A stretch of DNA of 64,000 nt from Varibaculum cambriense (GTDB lineage: Bacteria > Actinomycetota > Actinomycetes > Actinomycetales > Actinomycetaceae). The stretch spans positions 62,001 to 126,000 of the forward strand of contig NZ_JAKNHJ010000003.1 of assembly GCF_022133705.1 (NCBI RefSeq), written 5' to 3'. Positions 9,301 through 14,863 of the stretch are shown in pieces; the first letter of the stretch is position 1, and each line of letters begins with the position of its first letter. The notes below the pieces were generated by a model, which was not told the DNA's origin, did no database searches, and saw nothing but the letters and a program-made list of their open reading frames with translations. The translations under genes and the position numbers were made by a program.

Positions 9301-12190
9301 AAGCCTGAACCCCAATAGTCTTCACCTTCCCCCAAGAAGAGGGCAGGGATTGAATCTGGTTAATATTAGTACCGGTATCTGCCCCAGACGGGTAACAACG
9401 GTAATCGGGATAAGCGTTATCTTTATAAATGTTCTTACCCGCAAAAGCACAAGGTTCAATGGTGGTTACACTGTCCCACGAGTCCGGAAGTACCGTGAGG
9501 TTATTTCGCACGAACGAGTTCTTACCGATAGTGGTTACCGATCCCCAGGCGGGCAGCGAGGCCAGTTGGTTATCGTAGAAAGCCTTTTCGGGGATAACGG
9601 TTATCTTGCCCCAAGAATCCGGCAAAGAAGTTAACAGGTTAGAAGCAAAACTACTCGTGCCTAGCCGAGACACGTTTTCCCAAGAATCTGGGAGTTTAGT
9701 TAGCTTGTTTTTCTCAAATGCAGAATTCCCGATGCTGGTAATTGACCCCCAAGCTGGCAGCGAAGCTATCTGGTTATTAAAAAAGACCCGCGAGGGCAGA
9801 GAGGTAATCTTGCCCCAGGGAGCAGTCAAAACAGTTATTTGATTATTTTCGAATGCGGATTGACCCAGGCTAGCAACGTCATCCCATGAGTCGGGGAGCG
9901 CAGTTATTCTATTATTCGCGAATGCCGCGTTACCAATTTTCGTAATTTGCCCCCAAGCGGGCAAGGATAATAACTGGTTGGATTCAAAGACACTGGTGGG
10001 TAAGGAGGTTATTTTCCCCCAAGAATTCGGCAACGCAGTCAGTTTATTGTCATAGAACGCACGCATGCCCAGAGAAGCTACTTTCCCCCAAGAATCAGGA
10101 AGGGCGGTAAGCTGGTTCCCGGAAAATGCAAGTTGTTTAATACTAGTTATGTCGCCCCAAGAATCCGGCACCGAAACTATTTTATTGTCTTTAAATACTC
10201 CATCGGGAAGGTTGGTAATCTTGCCCCAGGGTGCTTCCAGGGCAGTTATAGCATTTTTGTAAAAAGCTTCGTCCCCCAGGTAGGAGACATTCCCCCAAGA
10301 TTTTGGAAGGGCAGTTAGCTGGTTATTCTGAAATGCAAACCATTCAATTCTTTCGACCTTGCCCCAGGAATCCGGCACCGCAGTAAGTTTAGAGTCTACA
10401 AAGGCCCGCATTCCGATGTATTCTATATTCCCCCAAGAATCTGGCACTGAAGTTACAGGGGTTGACCGGAACGCGTCCTCGCCAATAGAGTCGATCGGTT
10501 GTCCTTTGTCCCCGACAGTGGGCCAGCACCAATCTGTACTATTTTTAGCCTTACCGGCTCTATATTTAGCTAACCCGTCAGTACTAAAGCCAGCTATAGA
10601 GTTCCACTGTTTTCCTCGTGAATCAGTCCAGGTCTGATATTTGAAATCTTTTACCTGCCAACCGGCACAAATAGTTTTTTCTGGCCAATCCGGACCTACT
10701 GCCACTTTGCCTTTAACGGTCTTGGTGCGCCCCTTAGAATCCTTAGCTGTGTAGTAGACATCGTAGGTAGCCTCTTGCACACTGGTGTCTATTGAGTCGG
10801 GAGAAACTGTCAGGGAAGCGGTATTCCCGTCAGTATCTGTCGCGGTCACCCCCGCCAGCAGGGCTGCTTTGGAACCATCGCCATCTTTAGCGATATGCTT
10901 AACGATTTCCCCGCTGATCTTGGGCGAGAAATCGGTTTTCTTGTATTTAAAAGTGACCTCATTAGCCTCCCCGGCCTGCGGGGTAATCTTTTGGGAATCT
11001 GGAGTCACCGCGTAGCCAGCCAGCTGAGGTGCTTTAATAGTGTTTTCTTCACCCGCGAAATAGACCCCGTCTGGTTCGGTGAACTCGCTTTGTAGTACCT
11101 GGGGGCTACGTAAAGGTTTATTAGTATACGCATCAATGTAGTTAATGGTGATCGATACTGCATCTTCTGCGACTACCTGTCCAAAGCCGGAATCGTACTT
11201 AGTGGACCTTACTGCGTCCGGGAGCGCTTGTTGCCCGTCGGCCTTTTCCAACACCACCCAGCGCTGGTTATTCGCGAACACCTGCGAACCAAACTCAGTG
11301 ATAGTAGCGGGAATCTTTACCTTCTCAATCTGGTTGCCACTAAAAGCCTCCTGCCCCACTTTTGCCAGCTTAGAAGGAAGCGTGACTCCCTTAAGCTTAT
11401 TATTGGCAAACGCGCTGGCGCCGATCTCGGTTACCGTATCTGGCAGCTCCACCGTTTCCAGTTGATTGTCACGGAAAGTGTTCGCCGGAATAGCGGTCAC
11501 CGGGGCATCTTTAATCTTTACCGTTTTCAGGGCGTTATCGCTGAACGCGCCCTCACCAATAGTAGTCAGCGTGGAAGACTCAAAAGCTGTCAGCTTATTC
11601 TTCTGGAATGCGCCCTCACCAATAACCTTCAAGCCCGGCGCCTCAAGTTCCGTAATCTGATTATCGTAAAACGCGCGATCTGCAACCTCGGTCACCGAAT
11701 CCGGCAACGTAACCTTCGTGAGCTTCAGCCCCGAAAACACGCCCTCCGCAATCTTGGTAGTACCCGCCGGGATGGTCAGTTCTTTATTAGCCTCCAGCGC
11801 GGCCTTACCCTTATCAGTCAGACCAGTAAGCTCCGTTCCATTAAAAGTAAAACGGTTATCAGTTGGGGGTACCCCCTGGCGCATAGGAGCTGGAACGCGC
11901 AGCGCTTGGGGAACGCCGGCATTAGTCTGCTGGAAACTGAACTGTTTAGCCTGGTTATTATCGGTGGCGGCGCTGGAGTGGTTAGTGTTGCTGGTGGAGT
12001 GGTTGGTGTTTGCAGAAGACTTTGCGGACTTGTTGCCGGTAGAGTTCGCGGTAGCAGAAGTAGCTTTACTGGCGTTGGTTTGTTCAACTGCGGGCGCCGT
12101 CATCGGCACGATCACCAGCAATGTTGACAACAACAGCCCTAAAACCGACAGCGAAGCAATAAGCCTTCTGCTAACTACCTTACTTGCCAC
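3326..12190 (-). CDS. Giant pilus tip adhesin with BspA-type leucine-rich repeats, MucBP-like and Cna_B domains
   Basis: A cell-wall-anchored protein of about 2954 aa. Order of parts, numbered from the chosen start: signal peptide 1-35; Ser/Thr/Asn-rich linker; BspA-type (LRR_5) repeats ~117-315; MucBP-like domain ~347-418; Ig/cadherin-like stretch; a second LRR array ~561-1144 of about 22 units, mostly 23 residues, with the motif F-x2-N-x-(I/L)-T-x-LP-x-SWG; a second MucBP-like domain ~1219-1285; a long beta-rich region; seven Cna_B modules ~2133-2884, each with a Lys strand and an ETxAPxGY-like E-box; LPLSG at 2921 with a hydrophobic anchor and KRK tail. The GTG at 12190 is preferred because AGAGG lies 7 nt upstream and the signal peptide then sits at the N-terminus. 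A TTG at 12241 would add 17 residues. Its place before a pilin and sortase C suggests the tip subunit (FimQ/SpaC position). Binding to host glycoproteins is inferred from the domain types only. Confidence 0.9.
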   Translation of the reverse strand: MASKVVSRRLIASLSVLGLLLSTLLVIVPMTAPAVEQTNASKATSATANSTGNKSAKSSANTNHSTSNTNHSSAATDNNQAKQFSFQQTNAGVPQALRVPAPMRQGVPPTDNRFTFNGTELTGLTDKGKAALEANKELTIPAGTTKIAEGVFSGLKLTKVTLPDSVTEVADRAFYDNQITELEAPGLKVIGEGAFQKNKLTAFESSTLTTIGEGAFSDNALKTVKIKDAPVTAIPANTFRDNQLETVELPDTVTEIGASAFANNKLKGVTLPSKLAKVGQEAFSGNQIEKVKIPATITEFGSQVFANNQRWVVLEKADGQQALPDAVRSTKYDSGFGQVVAEDAVSITINYIDAYTNKPLRSPQVLQSEFTEPDGVYFAGEENTIKAPQLAGYAVTPDSQKITPQAGEANEVTFKYKKTDFSPKISGEIVKHIAKDGDGSKAALLAGVTATDTDGNTASLTVSPDSIDTSVQEATYDVYYTAKDSKGRTKTVKGKVAVGPDWPEKTICAGWQVKDFKYQTWTDSRGKQWNSIAGFSTDGLAKYRAGKAKNSTDWCWPTVGDKGQPIDSIGEDAFRSTPVTSVPDSWGNIEYIGMRAFVDSKLTAVPDSWGKVERIEWFAFQNNQLTALPKSWGNVSYLGDEAFYKNAITALEAPWGKITNLPDGVFKDNKIVSVPDSWGDITSIKQLAFSGNQLTALPDSWGKVASLGMRAFYDNKLTALPNSWGKITSLPTSVFESNQLLSLPAWGQITKIGNAAFANNRITALPDSWDDVASLGQSAFENNQITVLTAPWGKITSLPSRVFFNNQIASLPAWGSITSIGNSAFEKNKLTKLPDSWENVSRLGTSSFASNLLTSLPDSWGKITVIPEKAFYDNQLASLPAWGSVTTIGKNSFVRNNLTVLPDSWDSVTTIEPCAFAGKNIYKDNAYPDYRCYPSGADTGTNINQIQSLPSSWGKVKTIGVQAFMGNALTGLPDSWGSVTTIGAESFKDNKITALTAPWDTFTQIPRGAFLNNEIVSLPPSWGKITVIGRYSFLDNRLKALPSSWGEVREIHYGAFANNELTAIPDSWGKISILGGRERGAPISRWDPRATVFGHSTANSQTKDIDREKNKNNITALPDSLGNLYFIDPDTFSSNIPRGMVFTVPDAPLVYDGQQYDRLEHAVEMFSGVGWGKGGAGSNTTYGGLNGPIYLRPESGKNPNNVSGYTTGYGNDVIILTDSQVRVRYLDQETGQPLAPEINRPISSKEGDSNQNYVLVPPMIEGYSLPPSQTIKLDGNDKDIVFRYQKAPAEMTGSYARLDLTGKINQPGWPESNELEEEFGNNMRVDLTYGGDAGTSVVKDGVIRVTYDPTRVEVADWDNTSSQFFTSVKVVAPGVLEVKLKPNYDSSTRTSIPIYWRIKKRITASDAVFPVKAELVDTAADGKQYVLTPHPESKPGPVNLKGYYPLPSFTKDTVGCYLSVCRDYDDDPEGDVSTSGKNAVTFTFGVKKLMRNVRGYTITDQLPLYTKTDGTQARAQFVASENPGWELGKDGLTLTYTNTEKRLHTESSGLGSLKLHFPGAKKQKRIDNHADFTLTPEEQGPKEPLLTGAADTNFSFYKPMETAPPGVPLTKVAAGPHFRDGAAVIYDTKQNRSLEIDWNVLTNNITDTPVTLNLRDFDLDDRLQYTGITPDPVFVGGTLEIISPTGEPDKYKVLYSMGITGTDRIDLPEDLTSYQNIQLRWSSVKATQPGQKTITKIHTKLRDPDKNLCEGLKCQADLRNKVQGGKRIKEAHIKVLPEGKKLKARKVNTFDKATLAGKTGTYTVGAELETDYGDPLTGFELVDVLPRGLEVNRVTLTKTFAELPGARYQILSNFNGTGRVAVRFQADQVTDPSQVYSVGQLETTITRGVIDGDIVNEAFVHAQGNVEYPEDKSDKNKDRWATTVENPIAGSGKWSRAENTTRVAVGDETYIYKRIKERKPNAPWVTEIKTVGGAKFDYQLRLGYGTNPEQNPVIYDLLPVAGTPARSGSTLINQYDPSGQISFEMVDGTAANGWNTFYTCDTGIAKDNLDRANWQSAPCPAVTGLKFTNNNPQQPSSEVRITVPMIAGPVGANPRSQEHLGKKAINDFWSVHSSHEGKLESNPVINTLVPPAVNIELTKYGYKAEPFQTAQKKLLAGAKFGLYDKEGALQASAISDSKGQVKFTNVTATPGWTVREIEAPTGYAVTDKAYMLSASDFNATNYDSTTGTYKIKLPDVTNMGKWYPLEPITGTAEFKKVDKNGQPLAGIEFTITPQPVLQNDGTMSVPNSAPITVRSNDDGDVKFYNIPAGKWRLTENPGDRHLQPIAPIDFTITSCSQATCTNLRGLDLKLGVNGQIKNDKGAVSLSKLGVRGMAGKGKDFGEWQRGDGVVKAGASFNLYKGKGTGELVRSVTTGGAAANVILDNLEINQVYTLQETKAPDGYIKNSEPLYFQVGADGRLLDADGKALLVQSELLVPNEESKKESSIVVTKVDPKAADTDAGADRFLAGAEFGLFKQNPDGSWPADPIKKVTTGDTGQAEFTGLSGGIYQVKELKAPEGYFVDPNAQYEFVVDDYKAQQFTWTANNNPSRLRVFKYEPLVKAIDEDAADKVVSGTPGAVKVPGKVAGTFDVVIPLSGAKFTLFEEDETTEVASGLTTGDDGLVELPTTVKLDPDKIYKLKEITAPTGYVAKSNAVSVKVSDYALLDGFTGLITMEVPNTKDTGRITVSKLSKETGKALAGAEFTLTKPDGSTQKLVTNEVGLATFTGLDFGKEYAVQETKAPDGYLVSDQVSKVTLTGDNPTVTFVRYNQRAEVEIELNKVSDEGEALSGVVFELSREGDSGDTQTLTTGKDGKVKFKVLPGQEYTLRETQTNRGYALSPQPVKFTVDGNEKVTVSSEKGNVNTVSGGNGSLTVTNYPEGKLPLSGYAGALEVLLLGCLVLGIAIVFTLFERKRK
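8757..10510 (-). repeat. Coding tandem repeat, ~69-bp units encoding 22/23-residue LRRs
   Basis: Within the tip-adhesin gene about 22 tandem units of 66 or 69 bp encode repeats of the form SW-G-x-I/V-T-x-I-G-x2-AF-x2-N-x-L-T-x-LP. Three units are one residue short (SLPAW ending). Two are interrupted by insertions: one near 9350-9440 carries Cys residues, and one near 8870-8990 is a polar insert. In-phase units make this tract a candidate for repeat-number variation between strains. Confidence 0.8.
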
Positions 12191-12260
12191 GTTAACACCT
12201 CTACTATGAGCCAGCCACCGAAAGTTACAGCTATTCCTCAACTCAACAAATTACTCCTCA

Positions 12261-12289
12261 ATGATAATAAATTAATCTCTTTTTCACAA
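12261..12289 (-). promoter_or_regulatory. Probable sigma-70-type promoter of the pilus operon
   Basis: On the minus strand a TTGTGA (-35, 12284-12289) and a TATCAT (-10, 12261-12266) are separated by exactly 17 bp. They lie about 70 bp upstream of the adhesin GTG, in an AT-rich stretch. Both boxes are close to consensus. No experimental support is available. Confidence 0.55.
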
Positions 12290-12404
12290 CGCTTCGGGCG
12301 AGTTATTTCTGCAAACTATTCAAAGTTTTCTTGCATGTTCGTACAATTGTTTTAGATTTTTTCTAGCCTGAGGACATTCGTCCTATTAAGCTCAGATTAT
12401 AAAT

Positions 12405-12665
12405 GGGTTCCAGATTGTCGGTAGGCGTCGGGTTGGCTATAGTTGTCAGATTGTCTACGTGTCTCGGGTTGTCTGATTGTCTATACGTCTCGGATTGTCA
12501 GATTGTCTATACGTCTCGGATTGTCCATATAGGTCAGATTGTCTGCGTACCCCAGGGCATCTACCCGTACCAGATTGTCTGCGTGCCCCAGATCTTCAGT
12601 GCATCCCGTAGCGCCTACACTCCCCACATCGTCAGTGCGTCCCATATTGCCCATGCGCACCAAAC
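12405..12665. repeat. Degenerate minisatellite upstream of the pilus operon
   Basis: The motif GATTGTCTATACGTCTCG and decayed versions recur head to tail. The cleanest part is two consecutive 26-bp units, 12475-12500 and 12501-12526, differing only at the last base. Units become shorter and more diverged on both sides (AGATTGTCTRCGTRCCCCAG forms around 12536-12590). No convincing gene is visible; the open frames through it reflect the repeat period. It lies behind the promoter of the pilus genes and next to the GGAGGG repeat block. Confidence 0.75.
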
Positions 12666-12737
12666 GCTCGCGCGATCCCCTCATCAAGGGACTACTAATT
12701 AGGAGCTTCCTCAACAGCACCCCTCAATTTCGTCTCC

Positions 12738-13090
12738 GGAGGGTGCTCTCGTCGCCGGAGGGTGATTACGTCACTGGAGGGTGTTTTAACCAGCCGTAAA
12801 ACCCGGTCACCTCGTCCCGCGTAACCTTTTCGCCCTCCCAAGGCAAAATCGCCCTCCCACGGCGAAAACACTATCCCGAAACAAATCACCCTCCCGAGAC
12901 AAGCGCGCCCTCCTCGCAAAAGGAATCAGCACTATATATAAGGTCAAACGCATCGATTCCACCCCCTGCGCATCCCCGTTCTCCCCGTCCTCGAAAGCTA
13001 GCTTGCCGCCGGAGGGGGGATCTGCCTTCGGAGGGTGTTTACGTCCGTAGAGGGTGCTCCTGCCGCTCGAGAGCGAAAACGACGCTACGT
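12738..13090. repeat. 19-bp phased GGAGGG repeat block A (convergent arrays)
   Basis: Units with consensus GGAGGGTGNTTNCGTCNCN start at 12738, 12757 and 12776 on the plus strand. After a 50-bp core they continue as reverse-complement units (CCCTCC at 12833, 12852, a decayed one at 12871, 12889, 12908). Plus-strand units resume at 13011, 13030, 13049 and, decayed, 13068. Spacing is 19 bp almost throughout, with one step of 18. Facing units are mutually complementary, so the block can fold into a long imperfect hairpin. No open frame of convincing quality lies here. Related blocks are at 14447-14680, 16136-16730 and 39606-39995. Confidence 0.85.
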
Positions 13091-13223
13091 ACCTATACTC
13101 AAAATCCGAGACACCTCAAACTATGTGAGTGTAAAGAACCAATAACACAGAACCTCGCCAAAATGGGAAATGAAAAAAACAGGAAACACAATCTGTATAC
13201 GAGAAAAGATGCTACAGCGAGCC

Positions 13224-13253
13224 TTGATATTCGGTACGGTTACCGCCTATACT
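13224..13253 (+). promoter_or_regulatory. Strong promoter in front of the AbiF-like gene
   Basis: TTGATA (13224-13229) and TATACT (13248-13253) are separated by 18 bp. This is the best -35/-10 pair seen in the island and predicts a start near 13260. The spacer carries a small inverted repeat (CGGTA-cgg-TACCG type), which could be an operator. The predicted transcript begins immediately before the hairpin at 13267. Confidence 0.65.
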
Positions 13254-13259
13254 CAAACC

Positions 13260-13325
13260 GATAGATCCCCGGTCAGGCCTCTTACCCCGCGCGGGTAATG
13301 CCCAAATGACCGGGGCCTTTATATT
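13260..13325 (+). ncRNA. Putative small structured RNA with intrinsic terminator, 5' of the AbiF-like gene
   Basis: The predicted transcript would fold as follows. CCCCGGTCA (13267-13275) pairs with TGACCGGGG (13307-13315), a perfect 9-bp outer stem. Inside it GGC (13276-13278) can pair with GCC (13300-13302), and TTACCC (13282-13287) pairs with GGGTAA (13293-13298) around CGCGC. CCTTTATATTT follows, a terminator-like tail, and then the toxin-gene ribosome site. A strong promoter lies 7-13 bp before the stem. This is the promoter / short RNA / leaky terminator / toxin order of RNA-antitoxin loci. Reported AbiF-type loci carry a non-coding RNA beside the HEPN gene. An attenuator or plain terminator of an upstream transcript is the alternative. 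Sequence shows the structure; function is inference. Confidence 0.5.
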
Positions 13326-13339
13326 TCCCGGAGATACTG

Positions 13340-14281
13340 ATGGATAAGCCCAGGCGCAGCTATACCGAACAGGTAAAGCTACTAGCTAGCCGCGGTATGC
13401 GGGTAGACGATGTAACCACAGCTGAAGAGTTCCTCTCAAAGGTAAGTTACTATCGACTGTCTGGATATTTTCGGTATTGGCAGCGCGACGCCGCCCACGC
13501 GGACAACCGTTTTACTTACAATTGCTCCTTAGAGCGGGTGCGCCAGCTTTACGAAGCAGAACAAGCATTAATACTTGTCTGTGATGAAATTCTGCACCCG
13601 CTAGAAGTTCTTTTACGCACCCGTTTCGCATATATTTACGCCGAACTCATAGGCAAAACAGGTGAATTCGCGGCTGGAAAAGGTTTCACTGAACCCCACA
13701 GTCCCTCCGCTCCGCGTGTTGAAGAGTATGCGTTACGAGATCTCGACCGCAGTAAGGAAACTTTCGTGGCTCACTATCGCAAGACTCGCGAAGTCAGGAA
13801 AGGCTATTCAGTCAATGACTATACGGATATGCCCATATGGGTCGCGGTAGAGGCCTTTTCGTTTGGCACCCTCTCCCGGCTAATTGAGGCCTCGGGACAA
13901 TCAGGAGTCCTTGCCACGTTAGCAGATTCAATGGGAGTTTCTCGCACCTATCTACCAGGGCAAATACGTTCTTTCGTATACCTGCGAAACCGCGTCGCTC
14001 ACTGCGCGAAACTATGGAACCATTCCGTGCTCGATGTGCCCGGACTACCCTCAAATATTAGCAGGAGAGCGCAGCGACATCACCGAAAATTTGGAGACCA
14101 CTCGGTTTACAAGATTTTTATCGCCCTGGACGAGGTGGCGAGGCGATCTGGCATCGCTAAAAACTGGCTGAGCGAAAGGATCGATCCGGTACTGGACGGC
14201 AATCCACTTCTAGCAGCGGGAATTGCTACCCCGAAAAAATATGGGGAAATGTCGCCAGAGCTATTATCTGGCGAATGCTAG
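13340..14281 (+). CDS. AbiD/AbiF (Abi_2) family HEPN ribonuclease-like abortive-infection protein
   Basis: 313 aa, cytoplasmic. The N-terminus (KPRRSYTEQVKLLASRGM ... VSYYRLSGYF) is the signature opening of the Abi_2 family. A HEPN active-site motif R216-N-x3-H221 occurs in YLRNRVAHCAKLWNH. An upstream R-x-R pair (R93/R95) lies in the first helical part. HEPN proteins of this kind cleave RNA and cause growth arrest during phage infection. The ATG at 13340 has GGAG 6 nt upstream. It is preceded by a promoter and a compact hairpin RNA (13260-13325) and flanked by two blocks of a 19-bp repeat. No protein antitoxin gene adjoins it, which fits an RNA-based control. The full motif suggests it is active. 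Family call is firm; defence role and RNA control are inferred. Confidence 0.88.
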   Translation: MDKPRRSYTEQVKLLASRGMRVDDVTTAEEFLSKVSYYRLSGYFRYWQRDAAHADNRFTYNCSLERVRQLYEAEQALILVCDEILHPLEVLLRTRFAYIYAELIGKTGEFAAGKGFTEPHSPSAPRVEEYALRDLDRSKETFVAHYRKTREVRKGYSVNDYTDMPIWVAVEAFSFGTLSRLIEASGQSGVLATLADSMGVSRTYLPGQIRSFVYLRNRVAHCAKLWNHSVLDVPGLPSNISRRAQRHHRKFGDHSVYKIFIALDEVARRSGIAKNWLSERIDPVLDGNPLLAAGIATPKKYGEMSPELLSGEC

Positions 14282-14292
14282 GTGGTTTTTTT
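14253..14292 (+). terminator. Terminator overlapping the end of the AbiF-like gene
   Basis: CGCCAGA (14253-14259) pairs with TCTGGCG (14267-14273) around a 7-nt loop inside the last codons. A run of seven T follows at 14286-14292, about 12 nt after the stem. The gap makes it a moderate terminator. It closes the HEPN transcript as a single-gene unit. Confidence 0.5.
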
Positions 14293-14404
14293 ACTAGGGA
14301 GCAACTTAGAAGCATAAGGAGATAACGCGGGCGGTATACGTAATGCTCGCGGACTTTTCAGCTGAACCGGTTTTTCCCGCAGATTGAGGTGCGGACGGAT
14401 TGTT

Positions 14405-14690
14405 GGAGAGTGTTTTATGAATGTTTCGTATTCTCCGGTAGATTCTCCCTCCCTCTGCAAGCACAAAGACCCTCCCGAGACGCGAAAATCGCGCCCGATA
14501 TCCCGTATTTCTTACACTCCGGAGGGTGGATCTGCCTTCGGAGGGTGATGCCGTCACTGGAGGGTCTTTCAACCAGCCGCAACGCTCGGTCGCCTCGTCC
14601 CGCGTCACCTTTCCACCCTCCCGCGGCGAAAATACCCTCCAAGGACAAGATCACCCTCTCAAGACATAATTACCCTCCCACGGGATCTAA
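14405..14690. repeat. 19-bp phased GGAGGG repeat block B
   Basis: Plus-strand units start at 14521, 14540 and 14559. Reverse units (CCCTCC) lie at 14616, 14635, 14654 and 14673, and further reverse units at 14451 and 14470, all at 19-bp steps. The 83 bp from 14540 to 14622, including the core between facing arrays, matches 12757-12839 of block A at most positions and has the same length. Blocks A and B are therefore copies of one module flanking the HEPN gene. Nothing else is recognisable between 14293 and 14809. Confidence 0.82.
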
Positions 14691-14809
14691 AAACCAAGCC
14701 TCCTCACGCCAGTCCCCAGGTACAAACAAACTGAGAATATCCTTGCCTGGTTATTGAGGAAAAGGCTCGGCAAACCATGCCTGTCACGATATATCTATGT
14801 TTCCGACAA

Positions 14810-14849
14810 CAACCTGAAGCAACCTGAATCGACTTGAATTTACTTGAAT
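14810..14849. repeat. Four 10-bp direct repeats (iteron-like) before the AbiEi-like gene
   Basis: Four consecutive decamers of the form (C/T)(A/G/T)AC(C/T)TGAA(T/G) start at 14810, 14820, 14830 and 14840. One per helical turn puts all copies on the same face of the DNA. They end 14 bp before the chosen ATG of the winged-helix/DUF559 gene. They could be an operator for a cooperative DNA-binding protein, possibly its own product. Confidence 0.6.
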
Positions 14850-14863
14850 TAAACGGTAGAGCT

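Noticed and set aside
2101-11660. Many plus-strand frames opposite the pilin and adhesin genes, one of 299 codons at 11228-12127
   Set aside because: All are antisense shadows of long repetitive coding sequence with no ribosome sites. The minus-strand reading has clear domains throughout.
12403-12919. Open reading frames of 74-99 codons through the minisatellite and block A, on both strands
   Set aside because: Their length follows from the repeat period. They lack ribosome sites, overlap one another and have repetitive composition (for example strings of C/I/V-rich repeats).
13260-13325. Simple terminator of a gene upstream of the AbiF-like gene
   Set aside because: No gene lies upstream on the plus strand within 1 kb and a strong promoter sits directly before the hairpin, so a dedicated small RNA explains it better. 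The terminator function may still be part of it.
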